A DNA stretch of 64,000 bases from Bdellovibrionaceae bacterium UBA6776 (GTDB taxonomy: Bacteria > Bdellovibrionota > Bdellovibrionia > Bdellovibrionales > UBA1609): assembly GCA_002453155.1 (NCBI GenBank), contig DKGG01000046.1, forward strand, positions 52,410-116,409, given 5' to 3'. The stretch's first letter is position 1. Every line of letters begins with the position of its first letter. The notes beneath the pieces were generated by a model. The model was not told the DNA's origin and did not search any database. It saw nothing but the letters and a program-made list of their open reading frames with translations. A program made the translations under genes and the position numbers. Positions 24,399 through 33,700 of this stretch are shown here, in pieces.

Positions 24399-25277
24399 GT
24401 GATCTTAACAGGCAGTTCAGGTTTTGTGGGCTCACGCTTTCTGCGAGATTTCAAAGACCATTTTGAAATGGTTCCCATTTCCCTGCGCACCACGCCTCCG
24501 TCAGAAATTGACATTCAAAATGGAGATTCCATTGTTCATTGCGCGGCTCTGGTTCATCAAATGAATCCACCGCCTGAAGAAAATTATTTTCACGTCAATC
24601 GAGATCTCACTTTGGAATTGGCTCAAGCGGCAAAAGCCAAAGGGGCAAAACACTTTCTCTTTTTGAGCACATCCCATGTTTTTGGAGATTCGGGAACCAT
24701 TGCGGATCATAACACCTCTCTGACTCCTGAAACGCCCTGTCACCCCACCGATCCTTACGGACGCAGCAAACTGGCTGCTGAAGAAGAACTGTTGAAACTG
24801 GCGGATTCACACTTCACCGTGTCCATACTTCGCCCTCCCATGGTTTATGGCGAAGGTGCAAAAGGAAACATCCGGTCCTTGGTGAAGTTGGTTCAAAAAA
24901 TTCCGGTCTTGCCCTTGGGATTTCAACACAACCGAAGAAGTCTAATCTATGTGGGAAATCTCTGTGCGTTTATGGTCTGGGTTCTTGAAAATGGCAACGG
25001 CTCACAAATTTATCTGCCTCAAGACGAAAAGCCCCTTTCAATTTCTGAACTCACCTCAAAAATTGGACAAGCTCTTGAAAAACAACCCACACTCATTCCC
25101 ATTCCGCGCTTTTTGATTTTTGCATTTCACTTATTGAACAAAAAGCAAACCGTGCGCCTGTTTGGCACACTGGCACTGGCTTCAAATTCCACAGAGTCCC
25201 AAGATTCAAAAAAATTCACTCCTCCCTACTCCACGCAAGAGGGCTTAAACCGCATGATCTCGGAGATGAAGTCGTGA
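24399..25277 (+). CDS. NAD-dependent nucleotide-sugar epimerase/dehydratase (SDR)
   Basis: A 292-residue extended SDR. The cofactor motif T-G-S-S-G-F-V-G-S is at the very N-terminus and the catalytic Tyr/Lys pair is in P-Y-G-R-S-K-L-A-A-E-E, with L-S-T-S-H-V-F-G before it. It resembles the epimerase or reductase that often accompanies PglC-type transferases and makes their UDP-sugar. The GTG at 24399 is the first standard start, but it leaves only I-L-T before the Rossmann glycines and has no ribosome-binding site. An in-frame ATT at 24390 would give K-R-V-I-L-T-G-S and has GGAG six bases upstream, so a rare AUU start is possible. Confidence 0.85.
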   Translation: MILTGSSGFVGSRFLRDFKDHFEMVPISLRTTPPSEIDIQNGDSIVHCAALVHQMNPPPEENYFHVNRDLTLELAQAAKAKGAKHFLFLSTSHVFGDSGTIADHNTSLTPETPCHPTDPYGRSKLAAEEELLKLADSHFTVSILRPPMVYGEGAKGNIRSLVKLVQKIPVLPLGFQHNRRSLIYVGNLCAFMVWVLENGNGSQIYLPQDEKPLSISELTSKIGQALEKQPTLIPIPRFLIFAFHLLNKKQTVRLFGTLALASNSTESQDSKKFTPPYSTQEGLNRMISEMKS

Positions 25278-26416
25278 AAGTGGCTCGTGTGGTGACAGCC
25301 TCCGAAGCTGTGGAATTTCATTTGAGAAACACTTTGGATCAATTCCAAGGGGAGTATGAATTGGATGTGATTGGGGATGAGGTCTCCATTTACAAAGAGC
25401 GCTGGCCCCATGTGAATTTTATTGATTTAAAAATCCCTCGAAAAATTCGTCTTTGGGAAGACTTAAAAGCTTTGATTGGACTGACTCGAATTTTCAATCG
25501 AAAGAAATATGACATCGTCCACTCCATTATGCCCAAAGCAGGTCTGACCTGCTCTTTGGCAGGCTTTATTTCTGGTCGTCCCATCCGCATTCACACCTTT
25601 ACCGGTCAGGTTTGGAAAAACGACGAAGGATTCAAACGTTTGTTCTTTAAAACCTTGGATCGCTGGATTGTCGCACTTTGCACAAAAGCCTACACGGACA
25701 GCCCCTCCCAATCGGAATTTTTATTTCAAGAAGGAATTTCGGATCACGGAAAGCCTTTGCCCTATTTGGGAAATGGATCTTTAAGTGGTGTCAATCCCCA
25801 CCGCTTCGATCCCGCACGACTTGCAAGTGAGCGGGCGCGCCTTCGCGAGGAAATTGGCGCCGATGAAAACTGCAAGGTCTACATGTTCCTAGGAAGAAAG
25901 TGCAAAGACAAAGGCACCATTGACCTCTTGAAAGCCTTTGATGAGGCTTTTGGAGAGGATTTAAAAAATCTCTTGGTTTTGGTGGGCCCTGAAGACGACC
26001 AAGAGTTCAAAGATCTTTTTTATTCAAAGTTCCATCAGCGAAAAAACATTTTCAATTACCCCGCCACCAGCACTCCAGAAATTTTTCTTGCTGCTGGAGA
26101 TGTGTTTTGCCTACCCAGCCACCGCGAAGGTTTTGGGAGCGTGGTGATTGAAGCGGCCGCGCTGGGTCTGCCCACCATCGGATCTAAAATCTCTGGTCTT
26201 CAGGACGCCATCGTCGATGGCGAAACGGGAAGTTTTGTTGCGCCGGGAGACATCGAAGGTCTTTCTAAGGGATTAAGGCAGGCTTCGGAACACTCTGAGG
26301 CTTTCAAAAAAATGGGAGAAAAAGCCCGCGAGCGGGCCCATTCCCAATTTGCCATGTCCCGTCTTTTTGAACTTCTTCATAAGGAATACCTGGACCTGAT
26401 GGGAAGACATCCATGA
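25274..26416 (+). CDS. Family 4 glycosyltransferase (PglA-like)
   Basis: A 380-residue GT-B transferase. The retaining-transferase E-x7-E motif is visible in H-R-E-G-F-G-S-V-V-I-E-A-A near residue 285, followed by G-S-K-I-S-G-L-Q-D-A and G-E-T-G-S-F-V. The N-terminal domain contains H-S-I-M-P-K-A-G and T-F-T-G-Q-V-W, as in PglA-type enzymes that add the second sugar after PglC. The start is GTG at 25274 overlapping the previous stop (GTGA), and the stop overlaps the next gene (ATGA). Gene order PglC-like, epimerase, PglA-like supports the second-sugar role. Confidence 0.88.
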   Translation: MKVARVVTASEAVEFHLRNTLDQFQGEYELDVIGDEVSIYKERWPHVNFIDLKIPRKIRLWEDLKALIGLTRIFNRKKYDIVHSIMPKAGLTCSLAGFISGRPIRIHTFTGQVWKNDEGFKRLFFKTLDRWIVALCTKAYTDSPSQSEFLFQEGISDHGKPLPYLGNGSLSGVNPHRFDPARLASERARLREEIGADENCKVYMFLGRKCKDKGTIDLLKAFDEAFGEDLKNLLVLVGPEDDQEFKDLFYSKFHQRKNIFNYPATSTPEIFLAAGDVFCLPSHREGFGSVVIEAAALGLPTIGSKISGLQDAIVDGETGSFVAPGDIEGLSKGLRQASEHSEAFKKMGEKARERAHSQFAMSRLFELLHKEYLDLMGRHP

Positions 26417-27456
26417 ACACAAAGGATCTTATTTCTTCCATTTACAATCCTCCGGTGAATGCAAAGTACACCTCACAAGCTTTGGATGGAATCTATAAAA
26501 ATTCCCATCTGCGGCCATTTTCTTTGGCACGCCACGCACTCTTGGAAGGTTTGAAAAGTTTAAAGTTTCAAACCGGCGACAAAGTTTTGATTCCCTCTTT
26601 TATCTGCCGGGATGTTTTGGCGCCTTTTCATGTGGCGGGACTTAAAATTGAATTTTACGATGTGGACGAAAATTTAAATCTGAAAAACGAGCCTAAAGAT
26701 TTGCCCGCAGCAAAGGCCATTATGGCCATCCACTATTTCGGCTTAGAAACAAATCTCTCGCCCTTCAAAGAATATTGCGATTTGCACCAAGCCTTTTTGA
26801 TTGAAGACAATGCCCATGGATTTTTAAGCGCCAACGAAATGGGATTGCTTGGAACCTTTGGAGACATTGGAATCATCAGCCTCAGGAAGTCTTTGCCCAT
26901 TGAAAATGGAGCCTTGCTGTTGTCTCAAAAAGATCTTCCGCAAAAAGCTCTTACTCCATCTTCGGTGAAGCCGTCCTTTCGCTTGAAAGTGAAAAATGCT
27001 TTGCGCCCCTTGGTTTCCCAATTGGGAGTCCATGCGCTGATTCGGCTGACTCGCCTCAAACGAAAATTAAGAAAGCTTTTGAAAGGCTCCGATGTGCCTC
27101 AATCGGGTTTTGAGGACGAACGGGAAATTCCCGGAAATCCTCAGCCCTCGGATTTTGAAGCTTACATCGGAAAAATGAATTTGGATTTGGAAAAGCTTCG
27201 CCGAAGGGAGCTGTTTGAACACTTCCTTAAGATCTTTTCAGCCTCACCGGCAAGGCCTTTGAGGTCTCAGCTTTCCAAGCATGAGGTGCCCTATGTGTTT
27301 CCGTTTTTTTGCGAGCCCGAACACCTTGAAGAAATTGAAAACCTTGTCAACAAAGCGGGAAGTGAAATTGTCCCCTGGCCCGCACTCCCAGAGCAGGTTG
27401 CACCGACCGCACCGAGCTTCTATAATCAACTCTATTTCATAAAATTTCTTTGGTAG
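26413..27456 (+). CDS. Divergent DegT-like PLP aminotransferase
   Basis: A 347-residue protein of the DegT/DnrJ/EryC1 fold. It is shorter and more divergent than the PseC-like protein, but key residues survive: the E-D-N-A-H-G motif at 131-136 (Asp132 to the PLP ring nitrogen) and the candidate Schiff-base lysine K159 in I-S-L-R-K-S-L-P. The region after 185 is basic and unlike standard members. It should aminate a keto sugar or use the fold for another PLP reaction. It overlaps the glycosyltransferase upstream (ATGA) and is followed after four bases by a FemAB/GNAT gene, suggesting that an amino group made here is then acylated. Confidence 0.75.
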   Translation: MNTKDLISSIYNPPVNAKYTSQALDGIYKNSHLRPFSLARHALLEGLKSLKFQTGDKVLIPSFICRDVLAPFHVAGLKIEFYDVDENLNLKNEPKDLPAAKAIMAIHYFGLETNLSPFKEYCDLHQAFLIEDNAHGFLSANEMGLLGTFGDIGIISLRKSLPIENGALLLSQKDLPQKALTPSSVKPSFRLKVKNALRPLVSQLGVHALIRLTRLKRKLRKLLKGSDVPQSGFEDEREIPGNPQPSDFEAYIGKMNLDLEKLRRRELFEHFLKIFSASPARPLRSQLSKHEVPYVFPFFCEPEHLEEIENLVNKAGSEIVPWPALPEQVAPTAPSFYNQLYFIKFLW

Positions 27457-27460
27457 GACG

Positions 27461-28432
27461 ATGACACACTGGAAGTTTTTTGCAGGCGACAAATCAGAAT
27501 GGGACGAGCTTTTGGCTCAGAGAAACTTTTTGTCGCTTTATCAGTCTTACGAATGGGGACAGATCAAAAGCCAAGATGGTTGGCAAGTGGTTCGCTTTCT
27601 CCAGTGGAAGAATCAAGAAACTGTGGTGGGCATGGCTCAAGTCTTGATGAAGAGACTGCCTTTAAATGTGGCTTTTTTTTGGTGCCCCGGTGGCCCTCTT
27701 TCAGAAACCCCCGATTTGGATTTTCGAGAGTTTCGTAAAGATTTGAATTTTGGAATGTTCTATTTTCGCGCCTCTTTTCATGATCCCAATCTAGGTCTGA
27801 AGGAGTTGAAATCCGAAGGTTGGAGAAGGCCAAGGGTTGCCATCAACAGCAATCTTTCGATGTCCTTGGATCTGACGTTGGAAAGTGAGGATTTGCGAAA
27901 AAATCTCAGCTCCAATTGGCGCCACAATCTGAAGCGTTTTGAAAAGAAGAAGATCCATGTGGAGCCATGGGCCTCTCCCGATCCAAAAACCTTGTTTGAT
28001 TCTTACCAAGAATTTGAAGAGATGAAGAATCTCTCCGCACAACACTCTTTAAAGTCCATTGAAGGCGTGATTCGAGAGTACCAAGACCGCTTGGTGATCC
28101 TTCGGGCCTTGGATGAGGAAGGTGATTTGCTTGCACTTCGAGGCTACATTTACTCCGGCCGAAAGGCCTTGGACTGGTATGCCATTTCCACTGCAAAAGG
28201 ACGCCGCTGCTACGCGTCCCATGGCATTTTGTGGAATCTATTGATGGATGCCAAAGACCGCCAACTCGAAGTTTATGATCTGAGCGGAGTGGATCCTGTG
28301 GGAAACCAAGGTGTGTACAATTTCAAAAAGGGCACTGGTGCACAGCTGGTGGAATACCCCGGGGAATACGAGAAAGCATCAAGTGCGTTTCTCAAATTGC
28401 CAATCAATTTGGCTCTCAAACAGAAGCTATAA
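27461..28432 (+). CDS. FemAB-like/GNAT-fold acyl- or aminoacyltransferase
   Basis: A 323-residue protein with the double-GNAT look of FemAB/FemX proteins: F-L-S-L-Y-Q-S-Y-E-W-G near the N-terminus and W-Y-A-I-S-T-A-K-G-R-R-C-Y-A-S-H-G-I-L-W-N in the second half, then D-L-S-G-V-D-P-V-G-N-Q-G-V-Y-N-F-K-K-G, the classic end of that family. FemX enzymes add amino acids from aminoacyl-tRNA to peptidoglycan precursors; relatives in polysaccharide clusters acylate sugars. The position right after a DegT aminotransferase favours N-acylation or aminoacylation of an amino sugar. Which donor it uses cannot be read from sequence. Confidence 0.8.
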   Translation: MTHWKFFAGDKSEWDELLAQRNFLSLYQSYEWGQIKSQDGWQVVRFLQWKNQETVVGMAQVLMKRLPLNVAFFWCPGGPLSETPDLDFREFRKDLNFGMFYFRASFHDPNLGLKELKSEGWRRPRVAINSNLSMSLDLTLESEDLRKNLSSNWRHNLKRFEKKKIHVEPWASPDPKTLFDSYQEFEEMKNLSAQHSLKSIEGVIREYQDRLVILRALDEEGDLLALRGYIYSGRKALDWYAISTAKGRRCYASHGILWNLLMDAKDRQLEVYDLSGVDPVGNQGVYNFKKGTGAQLVEYPGEYEKASSAFLKLPINLALKQKL

Positions 28433-28497
28433 AAACCAAACGAAAAGCTTAAATTCGAGCTGGCCGCAGGATTAAAAGTTTGCTCTAATTCCAGCAT

Positions 28498-29718
28498 ATG
28501 CGCACATTTGCAGTCACATCCCTTCTTCTCTATGCATTGGCACTTCATACCTCCATGGCCGGCATGGAGATCTTTGGGTGGATCCTTTTTCTGTTGGGTT
28601 TGCTTTCGGTCTTTGTGGTTAAAAAAAATCGCGCCTTCAACCTTCCGCTTTTAAAACCCGCGGCTCTTTATATTGGACTTTGTCTTTTGAGCATTGCGAT
28701 CACGCCTTCTCCAGAGCCTTTTATCAAACGCATCGCAGACCTCACTTGGATCTTTGTCTTTTGGGGTGTGGCGCAAACTCTGATTTTAGTGTGGAGCGAT
28801 GATTTTGAAAAGAAGCTCAAAATACTTTGGATCATCGCACTGGCGGCCGCCACCCTGGTGGGACTGTATCAGTTCTTTTCGGGCTATGATTTCATTCGCA
28901 AAACCGGAGACCATTTGCCTCAGGTGGGACATTACTTTCGCTCCACAGGATTCTTCTCTTTGTGTTTGACCTTCGCCTACAGCATGGGAATTTCGGGCTT
29001 CACTTTGGCGTTGCCTTCACGGCGTCTTCACAAAGCCCTTCCCTATTTGGCTTTGGGTCTTGCGGGCCTTTGCATTTACAACTCCATGACCCGTGGAGCC
29101 TGGATTTCCTTTTTGGGAACCATAGTTTTGCTGGGTCTGATTTTCTTTAAGAAGTTGACCTGGAGACAAATTGGCGTGGCGGTTGTGTCTCTTATGGTTT
29201 ACATGCTGTTGCTCACCAAATCCGATGGGGGCGCCAAACGGATTGAACACCTGACACCCACACAAACCGATCAGGCAGTTTCAGAAAGATTTGATGTTTG
29301 GAGAGGGTATTTGTCCATGTTCCAAGATCATCCTGTCCTAGGAGTGGGTTACGACAATGGACCGGCCCATTTGCTAGAAGCCTACCAAAAATTGGGAATG
29401 GATCAGGATTTCGTCTCCCATGCTCACAACGACTACCTTCAAGCTCTTGCGGAAACCGGAATTGTGGGCCTTCTTGCTTTCTTGTTTTTGCTCGGCTCCG
29501 TTTTTTGGAAAGCCTATTGTTTAATGCCCTATCGCCCCGATTGGGCGATTTCTTTGATGGCTGGCCAATTGTATGTGTCTATTGGCAGCCTGAGTCAGGC
29601 GAATTTTACCGATGCCGAAGTCAATCACTTCACCATTTTTAACTGGGCATTGGTCAGCACCTTAACGTGGATTTACACCAGGTCTTCCCACTCAAAAGGC
29701 TCTGAAACCTTGTCTTGA
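28498..29718 (+). CDS. O-antigen ligase/polymerase (Wzy_C family)
   Basis: A 406-residue polytopic protein with about ten to twelve membrane segments and one large periplasmic loop around residues 235-320. The loop ends in S-H-A-H-N-D-Y-L-Q-A-L-A-E-T-G-I-V-G, the hallmark of the O-antigen ligase (WaaL/Wzy) family, and includes G-V-G-Y-D-N-G. It either polymerises repeat units or transfers the finished glycan to the lipid core. It is 65 bases beyond the FemAB-like gene with no clear ribosome-binding site, so its link to that transcript is uncertain. It is the last gene of the glycan locus. Confidence 0.88.
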   Translation: MRTFAVTSLLLYALALHTSMAGMEIFGWILFLLGLLSVFVVKKNRAFNLPLLKPAALYIGLCLLSIAITPSPEPFIKRIADLTWIFVFWGVAQTLILVWSDDFEKKLKILWIIALAAATLVGLYQFFSGYDFIRKTGDHLPQVGHYFRSTGFFSLCLTFAYSMGISGFTLALPSRRLHKALPYLALGLAGLCIYNSMTRGAWISFLGTIVLLGLIFFKKLTWRQIGVAVVSLMVYMLLLTKSDGGAKRIEHLTPTQTDQAVSERFDVWRGYLSMFQDHPVLGVGYDNGPAHLLEAYQKLGMDQDFVSHAHNDYLQALAETGIVGLLAFLFLLGSVFWKAYCLMPYRPDWAISLMAGQLYVSIGSLSQANFTDAEVNHFTIFNWALVSTLTWIYTRSSHSKGSETLS

Positions 29719-29738
29719 TTTCTAAAAAGCGTTATAAA
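29710..29738 (+). promoter_or_regulatory. Candidate sigma70-type promoter for metF-metH
   Basis: TTGTCT at 29710-29715, a 17-base spacer and TATAAA at 29733-29738 give a good match to the consensus. It lies 38 bases before the metF ATG. The -35 box falls in the end of the upstream gene. The leader is too short for a cobalamin or SAM riboswitch. Not tested experimentally. Confidence 0.55.
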
Positions 29739-29775
29739 ATTCGTTTGAATTCTCATCTGAAGGAAGTATTCATCC

Positions 29776-30723
29776 ATGAAAGTTATTGAGCATCTTGAGG
29801 GACGTAAAGGTCCCCTTTTTAGTTTTGAAGTCATTCCTCCTCCTCGTGGAAAATCCATTGCTCAGATCATTGAAATGGTGGAGATGTTGGCACCACTCAA
29901 TCCCTCGTGGATTGATGTGACCTCTCACTCTTCCGTGGCCTTTTACAAAGAAAAAACGGACGGCACCATTGAAAAAAGAACCTTTCGAAAACGTCCAGGG
30001 ACTTTGGGAATTTGTGGAGTCATTCAGAACCGATTTAAAATCGATACCGTGGCTCATCTTTTGTGCTTGGGATTTTCTCAAGAGGAAACGGAAGATGCAC
30101 TGATCGAGTTGAACTTCTTAGGAATTGAAAATGTCATGGCCCTTCGCGGGGACGGACCCAACTTTGCAAAACCCACCCGCTCGGACCGCACTCAGCATGA
30201 TTACGCCTCCTCTTTGGTGGATCAAATTGTTCGCCTTCGCAAAGGGGAGTTTTTAAACGATCTGGAAAACACCCAAGGTTTGGACTTTTGCGTGGGCGTT
30301 GCTGGCTATCCCGAGAAACACTTTGAAGCAGCTTCTTTAAAGTGGGACTTGGAAAACTTGAAAAAGAAAGTGGATGTGGGCTCCGACTACATTGTGAGCC
30401 AAATGTTTTTTGACACTTCTAAATACATTTCTTTTGTGAACTCCTGTCGGGAGTTGGGCATTGAAATTCCCATCATCCCAGGACTTAAAATTTTAAGATC
30501 CTTACCTCAATTGAAGAGCCTTCCCAAAGCCTTTCACATTGATCTTCCGGATGAGTTGGTGGGTGAAGTGATGGATTCCCCCGACCATGTGAAAGAGATC
30601 GGCTACAACTGGGCAAAAAAGCAGTGCATGGAGCTTCTTGAGTTTGGCGTTCCCTGTTTGCATTTTTACGTGATGAACGATTGCAGTCTGGTGACTAAAT
30701 TGGTGAAAGAGCTTCAGAAATGA
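29776..30723 (+). CDS. metF: Methylenetetrahydrofolate reductase
   Basis: A 315-residue flavoprotein barrel that reduces 5,10-methylene-THF to 5-methyl-THF, the methyl donor for MetH. Visible family features: the N-terminal F-E-V-I-P-P-P-R-G-K, D-V-T-S-H, the A-L-R-G-D-G-P block near residue 120, and I-P-G-L-K-I-L with the C-terminal G-V-P-C-L-H-F-Y. It starts with ATG at 29776 behind AAGGAAG. The stop overlaps the metH start (ATGA), so methyl-folate formation and use are translationally coupled. Confidence 0.95.
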   Translation: MKVIEHLEGRKGPLFSFEVIPPPRGKSIAQIIEMVEMLAPLNPSWIDVTSHSSVAFYKEKTDGTIEKRTFRKRPGTLGICGVIQNRFKIDTVAHLLCLGFSQEETEDALIELNFLGIENVMALRGDGPNFAKPTRSDRTQHDYASSLVDQIVRLRKGEFLNDLENTQGLDFCVGVAGYPEKHFEAASLKWDLENLKKKVDVGSDYIVSQMFFDTSKYISFVNSCRELGIEIPIIPGLKILRSLPQLKSLPKAFHIDLPDELVGEVMDSPDHVKEIGYNWAKKQCMELLEFGVPCLHFYVMNDCSLVTKLVKELQK

Positions 30724-33700
30724 TCGGATTTCCTCAAACGGAAAAACTTAAAGAATTGATTCAATCCCGCATTGTCTTTTTTGATGGCGCCATGGGAACC
30801 ATGATTCAACAGTTCAAGCTCCAAGAAGAGGATTTTCGAAAAGGTCATTTTGAAAATCATCCCAGCGACCTTCAAGGAAACAATGAACTCCTCAGTCTTA
30901 CACGACCGGATGTGATTGAATCCATTCATATGGATTTTTTAAAAGCCGGTGCAGACATCATTGAAACCAACACTTTCAATGCAAATGCGCTGAGCCAGTC
31001 TGAATATGGTTTGGCCGATCAGGTGCGCACTCTCAATTTGGCAAGTGTTCAGGTTGCGAAAGCGGCAGTTCAAAAATTTCAAAAGACCGTGGAAGATCGC
31101 CCCGTTTTTATTGCCGGAGCTGTGGGACCGACCAATCGCATGCTTTCCATGTCTCCTGATGTGAATCGTCCAGAATTTCGTGCCCTCACCTTTACAGAGT
31201 TGGCTGAGGCCTACCGTGAGCAGACTCTTGCTCTACTTGAGGGCGGAGTGGACTTTCTTCTTTGCGAAACCGTTTTTGACACTTTAAATTTGAAAGCCTT
31301 TATCTATGCCGTAAAAACCATTGAGGAAGAGCAAAGTTTAAAGATTCCTGTGATGATTTCGGCCACCATTTCAGATGCTTCGGGAAGAACTTTGTCCGGT
31401 CAAAGTTTGGAAGCCTTTTGGAATTCCATTCGCCACGCGGATGCCTTGGCGGTGGGTTTAAATTGTGGACTGGGGCCTTCTCAAGTGGAGTTTCACTTGA
31501 AGGAACTTTCTCGCTTGATGGATGTTCCTTTGATTTCCTATCCCAATGCAGGACTTCCAAACCCCTTGTCCGCAACGGGATATGACGAAAGCCCCAATCT
31601 GTTCTCTACCCGTGTGAAGAATTTGGCAGAGCAAGGTCTTTTAAATCTGGTGGGTGGATGTTGTGGAACCACGCCTCAGCACATTGCCGAAATGGTGAAG
31701 TTGGTTTCGAAAAGTTCTCCTCGTGTCCCTGCGAAAAAGGACTCCAGAAAACTTCGCCTGTCGGGAATTGAAGCTTTAAATATTTCTCCTCAAAATGAAC
31801 CGAACTTAATCTTTGTGGGAGAGCGAACCAATGTGACGGGTTCGCCGAAGTTTTCCAAACTGGTCAAAGAAGACAACTTGGAAGCCTCCATCGAAGTGGC
31901 CCGTCAGCAGGCTCAAAATGGAGCCAATATTTTGGATGTGAACTTTGACGAGGCCATGCTGAACTCCAAGGAGTGGATGCAGAAGTTTTTAAACTACTTG
32001 GTTTCGGAGCCCGAGATCTCGGCTCTTCCCATCATGATCGACAGTTCCAAATGGGATGTGATCGAAGCAGGCCTTCAAGTGTTGCAAGGCAAGTGTGTGA
32101 TCAATTCTTTGTCTTTGAAGGATGGCGAGGAAGCCTTTCGAAAGTCTGCACGTCAGGCCATGAAGTTTGGTGCGGCGGCGGTAATCATGGCCTTTGATGA
32201 ACAGGGCCAAGCGGTCACCAAAGAAGACAAAGTGCGCATCTGCTCCCGAGCCTATGACATCCTCAAAGAAGAAGGCTTCCCCACGACCGACATTATTTTT
32301 GATGTGAACGTTTTGACCGTAGGGACAGGCATTGACGAGCACAACAACTACGCCAATGAATTTGTGGAAGCTGTCAGAGAATTGAAAAAGAAGTATCCGG
32401 AAACCTTATATTCCGGTGGAATCTCCAATTTGTCCTTTTCTTTTCGTGGACAAAATCAAATTCGCGAAGCCATGCATTCGGTCTTTCTGTACCATGCTCG
32501 CCATGCAGGCCTGGACATGGCCATTGTGAATGCGGGCATGCTTCAAGTCTATGACGACATTGAGCCCGAACTGAAGAAGCTGGTGGAAGATTTGGTTTTA
32601 AACCGCACTCCAGAAGCTTCCGATCAAATTTTGGAGTACAGCAAAACCCACGAAACCAAACAGAGTTCTGAAAAAAAGCAAGCGGTGGATGAGTCTTGGC
32701 GGAAAGAGCCGGTTCAAAGCCGAATCACTCATTCTTTGGTGAACGGCATCGACAAATACATTCAAGAAGATGTTGCCGAAGCTCTTTCTGAATTGAAGGT
32801 TCCCCTTCATGTGATTGAAGGACCTTTGATGACCGGAATGAAAGAAGTGGGAGAGCTCTTTGGGGCCGGAAAGATGTTCCTGCCCCAGGTGGTGAAAAGC
32901 GCTCGGGTGATGAAAAAAGCCGTGGCCTATTTGGAACCTTTGATGAAGGAAAATGAATCCCAGTCTTCCAGCCAAGGAAAAATCTTACTGGCCACCGTCA
33001 AAGGTGATGTCCATGACATCGGCAAAAACATTGTGGGTGTTGTTTTGGCCTGCAATGGATTTCAGGTGATTGATCTGGGCGTGATGGTTCCCTTTCAAAA
33101 GATTTATGATGAGGCGGTTCGCAACGATGTGGACTTCATTGGACTCAGTGGTTTGATCACTCCTTCGTTAGACGAGATGGCTTACAATCTGAAGGAGCTT
33201 CAGCAGTTGGGCTGGAAAAAGCCTGTGCTGATAGGAGGTGCGACCACTTCCATGCTTCACACCGCCGTAAAATTGGATCCCCTCTTTGAGCCTCCAGTGA
33301 TTCATGTTTCGGATGCGTCCTTGGTTGTGGGCGCTGTGAATGGATTGAGTGAAAGCTCAAAGAACTTCATTGATTACAAAGAAAAGTACCAACGTCTTCG
33401 CGAAGATTTTGAAAAGAAAGAGCAACAAAAGGAACCTCTGTTGTCCGTGGAAGAGGCCCGCTCCTATCGGGAAGACCTGGAGTTTAGCGAGAGCACCATT
33501 TCCTCTCCAGAAAAAATGGGAGTTTTTGAGTTCACGCCATCCATTGAAGAGTTGGAAAAGTTTATCGATTGGAGCCCTTTCTTTTGGACCTGGGAATTAA
33601 AGGGCCTGTATCCGAAGATCTTTGAACATCCAAAATATGGAGTGGAAGCCAAAAAGATTTTTGAAGAAGCCAAAGAGATGTTGGCAAAAATCAAAAAGGA

